Positions 7,534-14,829 are shown, counted from the first letter of the stretch. The stretch: 19,432 nt of DNA from Acidobacteriota bacterium (GCA_017860085.1 JAFNAJ010000008.1:1-19432); one strand, 5' to 3'. Numbers and translations are program-made. Notes: generated by a model not told the origin, from the sequence alone.

Positions 7534-9465
7534 ATGACAGAAGTCACGGTCACGCTTCCGGATGGGTCGACCCGCAGCGTGCCTGCGGGTACGTCCGTGC
7601 GGGACGTCGCGGCGGCGATAGCGCCCCGTCTCGCGAAGGACGCACTCGCGGCCACGGTCGACGACCGCCCGGTCGACCTCACGTTCCGGCTCGATCAGGA
7701 CGCTCGGCTTCGCCTCGTGCTGCCCGACAGCCCCGAGGCCCTGGCGCTTTACCGCCATTCCGCGGCGCACCTGCTGGCCGCAGCGGTCACCAACCTGTTC
7801 CCCGGCACCCAGTGTGGCATCGGTCCCGCGACCGAGGACGGCTTCTTCTACGACTTCGTCGTCGAGCGGCCCTTCGTGCCCGAGGATCTCGAGCGCATCG
7901 AGCAGAAGATGCGGGAGCTGTCGGCGTCCAACCTGCCCTACGAACGCCAGATGTGGCCAAGGGCGGAGGCCCTCGAGTTCTTCGCCAGCCGGGGCGAGCC
8001 CCTCAAGGTCCAGCTCATCGAGGAGAAGACCGAGGGACAGTCGGTGGTGTCGTGCTACACGATCCGCGACCGTGACCTGTTCGTCGACTTCTGCACGGGT
8101 CCGCACGTCCCGAGCACGGGCAGGCTGAAGGCGTTCAAGCTGCTCAGCACGTCGAACGCCTATTGGAAGGGCGACGCCCGCAACCAGCCGATGCAGCGCG
8201 TGTACGGCACGGCCTTCCTCTCGGAGGCCGATCTCAAGGCCCACCTCACGCGGCTCGAGGAGGCGCGCAAGCGCGACCATCGCCGGCTCGGGCGGGAGCT
8301 CGGCTTGTTCATCTTCCATCCGTGGGCGCCGGGCGCGGCGCTCTGGCTCGACAAGGGCACGACCCTCTATCACCTGCTCGCGCAGTACATGCGCGACGTG
8401 CTCTTCCCGGCCGGCTACGTCGAGATCAAGACGCCTCTCATCTTCAACAAGGCGCTCTGGGAAACGTCCGGGCACTGGCAGCACTATCGCGACAACATGT
8501 TCATCATCGAGTCCGAGCACGAGCAGATGGGCATGAAGGCGATGAACTGCCCGGGCCACATGCTCGTGTTCGCCAGCGAGGTGCGCAGCTACCGCGACCT
8601 GCCGCTGCGCCTGCACGAGCAGACGCCCCTGCACCGCAACGAGGCGTCGGGCGTGCTCTCGGGCCTGACGCGCGTGCGCCAGTTTGCGCAGGACGATGCC
8701 CACTGCTTCATCCGGGAAGACCAGATCGCGGAGGAGGTCGAGCGGCTGCTGCGCCTGGTCCAGCGCGTCTACGGGGATTTCGGCCTCGACTACAGCGTGA
8801 AGCTGTCCACGCGTCCCCAGGAATTCCTGGGCGAGGTCGCCACGTGGACCCACGCGGAGGCCCAGTTGAAGGCGGCGCTCGAGGCGGCCGGCCAGCCCTA
8901 CACGCTGGCGGAGGGCGAAGGGGCGTTCTACGGGCCGAAGATCGACTTCGACATCAACGATGCGCTCGGCCGGAAGTGGCAGTGCGCGACGATTCAGCTC
9001 GACTACCAGTTGCCGGAGCGATTCGACCTCAAATACATCGGGGCCGACAACGCCGAGCATCGGCCCATCGTCGTCCACCGCGCGATTCTCGGGAGCTTCG
9101 AGCGGTTCATCGCGATGCTGATCGAGAACACCGCTGGCGCGCTGCCGCTGTGGTTGGCACCGGTCCAGGTGATGGTGCTGCCGATCGCCGACAGGCATGC
9201 GGCCTACGCCAAGGCCGTGGGCGAGACGCTCGGCACCGCGGGGTTGCGGGTCGCCGTGGACGACCGGCAGGAGAAGATCGGCTTCAAGATCCGGGAGGCC
9301 CAGCTCCAGAAGGTGCCCTACATGCTGGTGACGGGCGACCGGGAGGTGGCCGAGGGCACGGTGGCGGTGCGCAGCCGGAGCGCCGGCGACCTGGGCCCGA
9401 GGTCGGTGGGCGACTTCGTGGCGGCAGCGCTGGAAGAGGTGCGGACGAAGGGCCTGTCGCGCTGA
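7534..9465 (+). CDS. thrS: Threonyl-tRNA synthetase
   Basis: This cytoplasmic class II synthetase charges tRNA-Thr. The 643 residues carry the full bacterial architecture: a TGS domain (about 1-62; VTLPDGSTRSVPAGTSVRDVA), the editing domain with HSAAH (75-79), YTIRDRDLFVDFCTGPHVPS, the class II core and a C-terminal anticodon-binding domain (from about 545; APVQVMVLPIADRHAAYA). The zinc/active-site Cys is in MNCPGHML (C339). Motif 2 is PLHRNEASGVLSGLTRVRQF and motif 3 lies in HRAILGSFERFIAMLIE. The editing H-x3-H is intact, so Ser-tRNA-Thr editing should work. I start it at the ATG at 7534, which gives the normal MTEVTVTLPDG beginning; an in-frame start at 7462 would add 24 residues with no family match. 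It heads the infC-rpmI-rplT-pheST block. Confidence 0.97.
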   Translation: MTEVTVTLPDGSTRSVPAGTSVRDVAAAIAPRLAKDALAATVDDRPVDLTFRLDQDARLRLVLPDSPEALALYRHSAAHLLAAAVTNLFPGTQCGIGPATEDGFFYDFVVERPFVPEDLERIEQKMRELSASNLPYERQMWPRAEALEFFASRGEPLKVQLIEEKTEGQSVVSCYTIRDRDLFVDFCTGPHVPSTGRLKAFKLLSTSNAYWKGDARNQPMQRVYGTAFLSEADLKAHLTRLEEARKRDHRRLGRELGLFIFHPWAPGAALWLDKGTTLYHLLAQYMRDVLFPAGYVEIKTPLIFNKALWETSGHWQHYRDNMFIIESEHEQMGMKAMNCPGHMLVFASEVRSYRDLPLRLHEQTPLHRNEASGVLSGLTRVRQFAQDDAHCFIREDQIAEEVERLLRLVQRVYGDFGLDYSVKLSTRPQEFLGEVATWTHAEAQLKAALEAAGQPYTLAEGEGAFYGPKIDFDINDALGRKWQCATIQLDYQLPERFDLKYIGADNAEHRPIVVHRAILGSFERFIAMLIENTAGALPLWLAPVQVMVLPIADRHAAYAKAVGETLGTAGLRVAVDDRQEKIGFKIREAQLQKVPYMLVTGDREVAEGTVAVRSRSAGDLGPRSVGDFVAAALEEVRTKGLSR

Positions 9466-9490
9466 GCGGGGCGGGACAGAGGTGAACGCG

Positions 9491-9567
9491 CGACGGCCTG
9501 GGCGCCGTTGCGAAGGGCAAGGCGTCGAGGCACGTCGCGGGCATGGGGCCCGGGCCGTGGCCCGACG
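9491..9567 (+). promoter_or_regulatory. Structured leader between thrS and infC
   Basis: The gap before infC holds two GC-rich stem-loops. At 9491-9510 CGACGGC pairs with GCCGTTG around a 6-base loop. At 9533-9567 CGTC/GACG and GGGC/GCCC pair, with a small bulge between, around a loop containing the palindrome GGCCCGGGCC. The second ends 8 bases before the infC ribosome site. Leaders of infC-rpmI-rplT are often targets of L20 or attenuation, but I cannot match these to a known leader class. Confidence 0.35.
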
Positions 9568-9575
9568 CGAATCGC

Positions 9576-9588
9576 GGAGGTCGCTATC
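9576..9588 (+). promoter_or_regulatory. Ribosome binding site and AUC start of infC
   Basis: GGAGG (9576-9580) lies 5 bases before an in-frame ATC (9586-9588), which is ideal spacing. The nearest in-frame ATG (9607) is 26 bases from this site and has no good site of its own. IF3 genes of other bacteria start at AUU, AUC or AUA because IF3 itself rejects such codons, giving autoregulation. Confidence 0.7.
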
Positions 9589-10191
9589 GCATTCGAACGA
9601 CCGGGCATGCGTTCCGGCCCACGGCGGGACGACCGGGTGCGCATCAACGAGCGCATCAGGGTGCGTGAGGTGCGCGTCATCGACGACGCCGGCCAGCAGT
9701 TGGGCATCATGGCGCCGCAACAGGCGATCACCATCGCGCGCGAGAAGGGCCTCGACCTCGTGGAGGTGTCGGCCACGGCGGTGCCTCCCGTATGTCGAAT
9801 CATGGACTACGGGCGCTACCAGTACCTGGAGCAGAAGCGCGCCCGTCAGGCGCGCAAGCACCAGAAGACGATCGAGATCAAGGAAATCAAGTTCCGCCCG
9901 AAGGTCGACGAGCACGACTACCAGTTCAAGAAGAAGCACGTCGAACGGTTCATCAGCGACGGCGACAAGGTGAAGGCCACGGTGTTCTTCCGTGGGCGTG
10001 AGATGGCCCACCCCGAGTTCGGACGCCGCATCCTCGAGCGCCTGACCCAGGAGCTGTCGGAGGTTGCGGTTGCCGAGACCATCCCGCGCCAGGAAGGGAA
10101 CCAGATGAGCGTGATCCTGGCCCAGCGGCCCTCCGCCAAGCGGCCCCAGGCAGCGGCGGCGGACCCGGACGCGTCCCAGAGGAGTGAGTGA
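9586..10191 (+). CDS. infC: Translation initiation factor IF-3
   Basis: IF-3 binds the 30S subunit, prevents early 50S joining and checks the start codon and initiator tRNA. From the AUC start the protein is 201 residues. The N-terminal domain is marked by RVRINERIRVREVRVID and GLDLVEVSATAVPPVCRIMD. A basic linker follows (YLEQKRARQARKHQK), then the C-terminal domain with IEIKEIKFRPKVDEHDYQFK, DKVKATVFFRGREMAHPE and an Ala/Pro-rich tail. The start codon was chosen from the strong Shine-Dalgarno sequence 5 bases before ATC; starting at the ATG at 9607 would give 194 residues and lose only a poorly conserved leader. The next gene, rpmI, begins 1 base after the stop, so the two are translationally coupled. 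Confidence 0.96.
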   Translation: MAFERPGMRSGPRRDDRVRINERIRVREVRVIDDAGQQLGIMAPQQAITIAREKGLDLVEVSATAVPPVCRIMDYGRYQYLEQKRARQARKHQKTIEIKEIKFRPKVDEHDYQFKKKHVERFISDGDKVKATVFFRGREMAHPEFGRRILERLTQELSEVAVAETIPRQEGNQMSVILAQRPSAKRPQAAAADPDASQRSE

Positions 10192-10192
10192 G

Positions 10193-10390
10193 ATGCCGAA
10201 GATCAAGAGCCACCGTGGCGCCGCCAAGCGCTTCAAGCGCACCGCGTCGGGCACGTTCATGCGCGGCCAGGCGTTCCATCGCCATATCCTGACGAGCAAG
10301 ACGACCAAGCGGAAGCGCGAGCAGCGCGGCACGGTCGCCGTGTCCGATGCCGATCAGAAGTCGCTGGAGCGGATGCTGCCATACAAATAG
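10193..10390 (+). CDS. rpmI: 50S ribosomal protein L35
   Basis: This is a 65-residue, very basic protein of the large subunit. It begins MPKIKSHRGAAKRFKRTASG and ends SDADQKSLERMLPYK, both typical of L35 (KxKTHxGAAKRFKxTxxGK and the final LPY). AGAGGAG lies about 8 bases before the ATG and overlaps the end of infC. An in-frame GTG 9 bases upstream is rejected because family members start at MPK. It is the middle gene of the conserved infC-rpmI-rplT cluster. Confidence 0.96.
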   Translation: MPKIKSHRGAAKRFKRTASGTFMRGQAFHRHILTSKTTKRKREQRGTVAVSDADQKSLERMLPYK

Positions 10391-10418
10391 CCGTCCGTCC
10401 CCTGCGCAAGAGTGACCC

Positions 10419-10489
10419 TCGAGACGCCTGCCACGAGGGCAGGCACCGTGCAAGCGTGGAGTCGCGCGTCATCCGCTCGAGAGTCTCGA
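10419..10489 (+). promoter_or_regulatory. Folded spacer between rpmI and rplT, candidate L20 operator
   Basis: The 142-base gap is long for this gene pair. TCGAGAC (10419-10425) pairs perfectly with GTCTCGA (10483-10489), closing a domain. Directly stacked on it is a 7-bp hairpin GCCTGCC/GGCAGGC (10426-10444, loop ACGAG). The remaining 10445-10482 may form a weaker third arm. The closing helix ends about 30 bases before the rplT ribosome site. L20 represses its own operon in other bacteria by binding RNA that mimics its rRNA site; this role here is inference. Confidence 0.4.
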
Positions 10490-10532
10490 TCAACCGACAG
10501 GGCCATCCACGCGCCCCGAGGGAGAAGGTCAG

Positions 10533-10889
10533 ATGCCAAGAGTCAAGAGAGGCACCGTTCGTCGTGCCAAGCGTCAGAAGCTGCTGTCCCGTGCGAAGGG
10601 CTACTACCAGACCAAGAGCAAGCTCTACCGCGCCGCGAAGCTCGCGGTCGACAAGGCGCTGCAGTCGGCGTTCGTCGGACGCCGCCGCAAGAAGCGCGAT
10701 TTCAGGCGGCTGTGGATCACGCGCATCAATGCCGCCGCCCGCGAGCAGGGTCTCACCTACGGCCAGCTGATCAATGGCTTGTCGAAGTCTGGCGTGACGA
10801 TCGATCGCAAGATGCTCGCCGAGCTTGCCGTGAGCCAGCCCGAGGCGTTTGCCGCGCTGGCGGCCAAGGCCAAGGCCGCGGCGGCCTGA
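10533..10889 (+). CDS. rplT: 50S ribosomal protein L20
   Basis: L20 binds 23S rRNA early in large-subunit assembly and in several bacteria represses its own operon. The protein is 118 residues. The N-terminal extension MPRVKRGTVRRAKRQKLLSR is the basic rRNA-binding tail, followed by AKGYYQTKSKLYRAAK, GRRRKKRDFRRLWITRINAA and the C-terminal globular part LTYGQLINGLSKSGVTIDRK. It ends in an Ala/Lys-rich tail. The ATG at 10533 follows a good ribosome site (GGGAGAAGG, 4 bases upstream). The next gene, pheS, follows after about 78 bases. Confidence 0.97.
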   Translation: MPRVKRGTVRRAKRQKLLSRAKGYYQTKSKLYRAAKLAVDKALQSAFVGRRRKKRDFRRLWITRINAAAREQGLTYGQLINGLSKSGVTIDRKMLAELAVSQPEAFAALAAKAKAAAA

Positions 10890-10967
10890 GCGTGCACACG
10901 AGGGCGAGTCCGGCCGGGCGTCGCGGCGATGCCCGTCCTCCCCGCCCGAGCCACCCCGGGCCGTCTC

Positions 10968-12044
10968 ATGATTGACGACCACGCCATCGGACAGCTGCGG
11001 GCCGACTTCGCCGCGGCCCTGGCCGCCGTGCGCACGGACCGCGACCTGCAGGCCTTGCGCGACCGCTACCTCGGCCGACGAGGCGGCACCGTCACGGCCC
11101 TCTACTCCCAGATCGCGGCCGCGCCGCCCGACGAGCGGCGCCGCATCGGTCAACTGGCCAACGAGTTGAAGACGTGGGTCGAGGACGCCTTGGCCGAGCG
11201 CCAGAAGGCGATCGCCGACCTGCGCACGGCCGCCGACGCGATCGACGTGACGCTGCCGGGCCGGCCGCGAGCGATCGGCCACCGGCATCCGCTGACGGTC
11301 GTGCGTGAACGCATCGAGTCGATCTTCGCGCACTGGGGCTACGAGATCCTCGACGGCCCCGAGACCGAGGACGACTATCACAACTTCGAAGCGCTGAACA
11401 TGCCGCCGGAGCACCCGGCGCGCGACATGCAAGACACCCTGTACCTCGCCGAACCGCTGACCCGGCGGCTGTGGAGCGCCGGCGCATCGCCCGAGGCCTC
11501 GGGGCCCGCCACGCTGCTGCGCACCCACACGTCGGCGATGCAGATTCGCTACATGGAATCCCATCGCCCCCCGGTGCGCATCATCGCACCGGGGCGCGTG
11601 TATCGCCGCGACAGCATCGACGTGACCCACACGCCGATGTTCACCCAGATCGAGGGGCTGGTCGTGGGCGACGGCGTCACCATGGCCGACCTCAAGGGGA
11701 CGCTCACGGCGTTCCTGCGGGAGCTGTTTGCCGCCGATGCCCGGGTGCTCTTCCGGCCCAGCTTCTTCCCCTACACGGAGCCGAGCGCGGAAGTGCTGAT
11801 CGGGTGCGTCACGTGCGGGGGGGCGGGGTGCCAGGTCTGCAAGCGCACGGGATGGCTCGAGATCCTCGGCTGCGGCATGGTGCACCCGGCGGTCTTCGAG
11901 GCCGTCGGCTACGACGCCGAGCGCCATACGGGCTTCGCCTTTGGAGTGGGCATCGAGCGTGTCGCGATGCTCAAGTACGGCGTCGACGACATCCGCCTGT
12001 TCTACGAGAACGACATGCGATTCCTGGAGCAGTTCCCGGCGTGA
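10968..12044 (+). CDS. pheS: Phenylalanyl-tRNA synthetase alpha subunit
   Basis: This is the catalytic subunit of the heterotetrameric PheRS, which charges tRNA-Phe. In 358 residues it has an N-terminal helical coiled-coil arm (RYLGRRGGTVTALYSQIAA) that contacts tRNA, then the class II core: PLTVVRERIESIFAHWGYEI, LLRTHTSAMQIRYM, VYRRDSIDVTHTPMFTQIEG and FAFGVGIERVAMLKYG. A Cys cluster, CVTCGGAGCQVC, before GWLEILGCGMVHP resembles the Cys-rich insert seen in Bacillus PheS and absent from E. coli. The start is not certain: the ATG at 10968 gives a normal N-terminus, while an in-frame ATG at 10929 would add 13 unconserved residues; neither has a strong ribosome site. The stop overlaps pheT by 4 bases. 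Confidence 0.96.
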   Translation: MIDDHAIGQLRADFAAALAAVRTDRDLQALRDRYLGRRGGTVTALYSQIAAAPPDERRRIGQLANELKTWVEDALAERQKAIADLRTAADAIDVTLPGRPRAIGHRHPLTVVRERIESIFAHWGYEILDGPETEDDYHNFEALNMPPEHPARDMQDTLYLAEPLTRRLWSAGASPEASGPATLLRTHTSAMQIRYMESHRPPVRIIAPGRVYRRDSIDVTHTPMFTQIEGLVVGDGVTMADLKGTLTAFLRELFAADARVLFRPSFFPYTEPSAEVLIGCVTCGGAGCQVCKRTGWLEILGCGMVHPAVFEAVGYDAERHTGFAFGVGIERVAMLKYGVDDIRLFYENDMRFLEQFPA

Positions 12045-14116
12045 GAGTCCCCGTTTCCTGGCTCGCCGAGTTCACCGAGGTCGCAGCCACGCCCGCCGAG
12101 ATTGGGGATGCCCTGACGCGGTGCGGGTTCGAACTCGCCTCGATCGAGACGGTGCCCGACCAGGGGGACGGCCCGGGCGACACCGTGCTCGACTTCGAGA
12201 TCACGGCGAATCGGCCCGACTGCCTCAGTATCCGTGGCATGGCGCGCGAGGTGGCGCTTGCGTTCAGGCAGCCCTTCGAGCCGCGGGCGCGACGACGGCT
12301 GACGCCGTCTCCGAACCCCATTTCGTTGCCGGTGACGATCGAGGCTCCGGCGCTCTGCCCGCGCTACACGGCCGCGCTGGCCGACGTCCGTGTCGGCCCC
12401 TCGCCGCCGTGGCTGGCCGCACGGCTGCATGCGGCCGGCATCCGAGCCATCAACAATGTCGTCGACGTCACCAACTACGTGCTCGTGGAACTGGGTCACC
12501 CAATCCACGCGTTCGACCTGCACCAGCTCGAGGGGCCCGAACTCCGCATCCGGCAGGCCCTGGCGGGTGAATCGATCACGACGCTCGACGGGCAACTGCG
12601 CACGCTGACCGAGGGCATGCTCGTCATCGCCGACCGGTCGCGCCCGCAGGCGGTGGCCGGCGTCATGGGCGGGCTGGCCTCTGAGGTCACGCTCTCGACG
12701 CGCACCATCGCCATCGAGAGCGCCTACTTCGCGCCCGCGGCCGTCCGTCGCACCAGCAAGCGGCTCGAGTTGTCGACCGAGGCCTCGTATCGCTTCGAGC
12801 GGGGCGCCGACATCGAGGCACCGCTCGTCGCCCTGGCCAGGGTGTGCGAACTGCTGGAAGAAATCGGCGCCGGACAGGTGACGCCTGGCTTTGTCGACGT
12901 GTACCCCACGGTTCGCGGCGAGAACCGTGTTCCGCTGCGGGCCTCGCGCGTCGCGCAACTACTCGGCCAAGACGTGCCGGCGCCCGAGATCGAACGGATT
13001 TTGAGGGCGCTCGGCTTTGCCTTGGTGACCGAGCCCGAGGCGTCGACCGTCGCCTGGCGCGTTGCGGTGCCCTCGTGGCGCGGCGACGTGACCCGGGAGA
13101 TCGATCTCATCGAGGAGATCGCCCGCCACCACGGTCTTGATCGCTTGCCGGTCACCTTCCCCCCGCTGACGGTGTCGCCGGCGCGGCTCGACGTCCGCCT
13201 CGAGCGCGACGCGGTCGTCAGGCGCGTTGCCGCCAGCACGGGCTTCACCGAGTGCGTGACCTTCACGTTCATCGAGCGCTCGGCGGCCGAACCATTTGCC
13301 GACGCGTCCGAGTTGGTGGCCATCGCCAACCCCTTGTCGGAAACGTTCGCCGTCCTGCGTCCCTCGCTGATTCCAGGCCTGGTCGAGTCGGTCGCCCACA
13401 ACCGGCGGCGCGAGCGCAAGGACGTACGTCTGTTCGAAACCGGCAGCCGCTTCACGCGCACGTCTGGCGAATCGAGGGCCATCGCGCTGGCGTGGCTCGG
13501 GTCAGCGACCGGGCTCCACTGGAGCGGCACCGACCGCCCCGCGGATTTCTACGACATGAGTGGCATCGTCGAACAGCTGGGACGGGCGCTGGGAGTCGGC
13601 GTGCGGCTCGAACCAGCCTCGAGCCCGGCCATGCGCGACGGACACGCCGCCCTCATCCACGCGAGCCATGCGAGAGGGTCTGCGCTGGTTGGCCTCGTCG
13701 GCCAGTTGAGGGAAGACCTTGCCGCGGCGCACGGGGTGCCGCCGGCCGAGCACCTCTTCGTGGCGGAGATCGACCTCGACGCGATGGCGGCGCTGGTCGA
13801 CCTGGGCGAGCACGTCGAGGTCGTGCCGCTGCCCCGCCACCCATCGGTCGTCCGCGACCTGTCACTGGTCGTGCCGGCGGGCTTGCCTGCCGCCACACTC
13901 CGTGCGACCATGCTCGCCAACGCCCCGGAGACGCTCGTGAACCTGGTCGAGTTCGCCAGGTACCAGGGCAAGGGCGTGCCCGAGGGACACGTGAGCCTGT
14001 CGTTCCGGTTGACGTTCCGCTCGCCCGATCGCACGCTGACCGACACAGAGGTGCACCGGGCCGCGGAAGCCATCGTCGCCGCGCTGGCCGCGGAACACGG
14101 TGCCCGGCTGAGATGA
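12041..14116 (+). CDS. pheT: Phenylalanyl-tRNA synthetase beta subunit, short form
   Basis: The beta subunit holds the editing site and tRNA-binding parts of PheRS. The protein is 691 residues against about 790-800 in E. coli or Thermus. It starts at a GTG within the pheS stop (GTGA), giving MRVPVSWLAEFTEVA. The N-terminal B1 part runs straight from RCGFELASIETV (residue 40) to DFEITANRPDCLSIRGMARE (about 50-69). The roughly 110-residue OB-fold tRNA-binding (B2) domain normally inserted here is absent. The rest is present: editing B3/B4 region (INNVVDVTNYVLVELGHPIH; AVAGVMGGLASEVTL; TEASYRFERGAD), B5 (VPSWRGDVTREIDLIEEIAR), the class II-like core (LFETGSRFTR) and the C-terminal FDX-ACB domain (from about 598; LPRHPSVVRDLSLVV). 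The loss looks like a clean domain absence, not a frameshift. Confidence 0.95.
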   Translation: MRVPVSWLAEFTEVAATPAEIGDALTRCGFELASIETVPDQGDGPGDTVLDFEITANRPDCLSIRGMAREVALAFRQPFEPRARRRLTPSPNPISLPVTIEAPALCPRYTAALADVRVGPSPPWLAARLHAAGIRAINNVVDVTNYVLVELGHPIHAFDLHQLEGPELRIRQALAGESITTLDGQLRTLTEGMLVIADRSRPQAVAGVMGGLASEVTLSTRTIAIESAYFAPAAVRRTSKRLELSTEASYRFERGADIEAPLVALARVCELLEEIGAGQVTPGFVDVYPTVRGENRVPLRASRVAQLLGQDVPAPEIERILRALGFALVTEPEASTVAWRVAVPSWRGDVTREIDLIEEIARHHGLDRLPVTFPPLTVSPARLDVRLERDAVVRRVAASTGFTECVTFTFIERSAAEPFADASELVAIANPLSETFAVLRPSLIPGLVESVAHNRRRERKDVRLFETGSRFTRTSGESRAIALAWLGSATGLHWSGTDRPADFYDMSGIVEQLGRALGVGVRLEPASSPAMRDGHAALIHASHARGSALVGLVGQLREDLAAAHGVPPAEHLFVAEIDLDAMAALVDLGEHVEVVPLPRHPSVVRDLSLVVPAGLPAATLRATMLANAPETLVNLVEFARYQGKGVPEGHVSLSFRLTFRSPDRTLTDTEVHRAAEAIVAALAAEHGARLR

Positions 14117-14156
14117 CGCGGCCCCGACCGCTGACGAACGTGAGGAGATCGTTTCC

Positions 14157-14435
14157 ATGATGAAGACCGGCAGTGCCCTCGACCTCGAACCCCTCGACAG
14201 GCTCGAGGAGAAAGTGAAGTCGCTCGTCGGTGTCATCGAGAAGCTGCGGGGCGCCCAGGCGCGGGTGTCAGAGGAGAACGCCCGCCTGCGCAGCGACGTG
14301 GAGGCGCTGCAGCAGCGGCTCGCCGAGGCCGAGGATGCCAACAGCGAGGTCGGCCGGCTCCGCAGGGAGCGCGACCAGGTGCGCAACCGTGTCGCCGGAC
14401 TCCTCGAGCAGATCGAGGCCCTGGACCTCGACTGA
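14157..14435 (+). CDS. Small coiled-coil protein, ZapB-like
   Basis: The 92-residue protein is almost entirely a predicted coiled coil. Leu/Val positions recur in a heptad-like pattern through LDRLEEKVKSLVGVIEKL, VSEENARLRSDVEALQQRL and EVGRLRRERDQVRNRVAGLL, with no other domain. This size and pattern, directly before zapA, fit the ZapB/YiiU-like division proteins that bundle with the Z ring through ZapA. Coiled coils are poor evidence of homology, so the call rests mainly on position. The ATG at 14157 follows GAGGAG by 9 bases; a second ATG is adjacent at 14160. It lies 40 bases after pheT, and zapA starts 1 base after its stop. Confidence 0.7.
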   Translation: MMKTGSALDLEPLDRLEEKVKSLVGVIEKLRGAQARVSEENARLRSDVEALQQRLAEAEDANSEVGRLRRERDQVRNRVAGLLEQIEALDLD

Positions 14436-14436
14436 C

Positions 14437-14757
14437 GTGACATTACCGGTGAGTGAGAACCATTCCCGGGTCGTGTCGGTGGAAATCCACGGACTGCGAT
14501 ATCCCATTCGCAGCGTGCTCGACCCGGCCTACGTCGCGCACCTCGCTGCGTACGTCGACGCCAAGATCCAGGCCGCGGCCGAGGAGTCGCCGACGAGCGA
14601 GTCGGTGAAGGTGGCCGTCGTCGCCGCCCTCAACATCGCTGACGAGTACTTCCGCGTGCGTGAGACCGAGCCCCACGTGAGCGACGAGGTTCGACGGCGC
14701 GCCGAGGAGATCGAGCGCCTCGTCGACGAGGTCCTTGCCTCGGTGCAGGACGTGTAG
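14437..14757 (+). CDS. zapA: Cell division protein ZapA
   Basis: ZapA binds FtsZ and cross-links filaments in the Z ring. The 106-residue protein matches the family throughout. The globular part reads VVSVEIHGLRYPIRSVLDP, then AYVAHLAAYVDAKIQAAAEE, VKVAVVAALNIADEYFRVRE, followed by a C-terminal coiled coil (VRRRAEEIERLVDEVLAS). The start is a GTG at 14437, one base after the preceding stop; a second in-frame GTG (14449) lies at MSENHSR and is equally possible. A GC-rich hairpin follows the gene, and then the 6S RNA promoter. The zapA-6S RNA neighbourhood is also found in proteobacteria such as E. coli. Confidence 0.93.
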   Translation: MTLPVSENHSRVVSVEIHGLRYPIRSVLDPAYVAHLAAYVDAKIQAAAEESPTSESVKVAVVAALNIADEYFRVRETEPHVSDEVRRRAEEIERLVDEVLASVQDV

Positions 14758-14764
14758 CCGCGTC

Positions 14765-14787
14765 GCGAGGCGGCGCCGCTGCCTCGC
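14765..14787 (+). terminator. Putative terminator after zapA
   Basis: GCGAGGC (14765-14771) pairs perfectly with GCCTCGC (14781-14787), and GGC/GCT can continue the stem inward to a tight loop. Only TGGGCTCTT follows, not a clear T-run. Its place between zapA and the 6S promoter suggests that it ends the pheST-zapA transcript. Confidence 0.5.
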
Positions 14788-14794
14788 TGGGCTC

Positions 14795-14823
14795 TTGCAG
14801 ACGATCCCGGTCCGGTCTAAGAT
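14795..14823 (+). promoter_or_regulatory. Promoter of the 6S RNA gene
   Basis: TTGCAG (14795-14800) and TAAGAT (14818-14823) are 17 bases apart. The expected start near 14830 coincides with the beginning of the long closing stem of the 6S RNA, which supports both calls. Confidence 0.8.
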
Positions 14824-14829
14824 CACCTC

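Noticed and set aside
9607..9609. ATG as infC start
   Set aside because: It has no good ribosome site, while ATC at 9586 is ideally spaced from GGAGG. It is kept as the second choice.
7372..10332. 986-codon minus-strand open frame opposite thrS, infC and rpmI
   Set aside because: It runs across the tRNA-Val and several certain genes, with no protein-family signal; it is a composition artefact.
10257..11927. Minus-strand open frame opposite rplT and pheS
   Set aside because: It is antisense to certain genes and has no motifs or ribosome site.
11471..12040. Upstream in-frame extension of pheT that would add 190 residues
   Set aside because: The extra part overlaps pheS in another frame and shows no PheT or OB-fold sequence; the GTG at 12041 in the pheS stop is the natural start.
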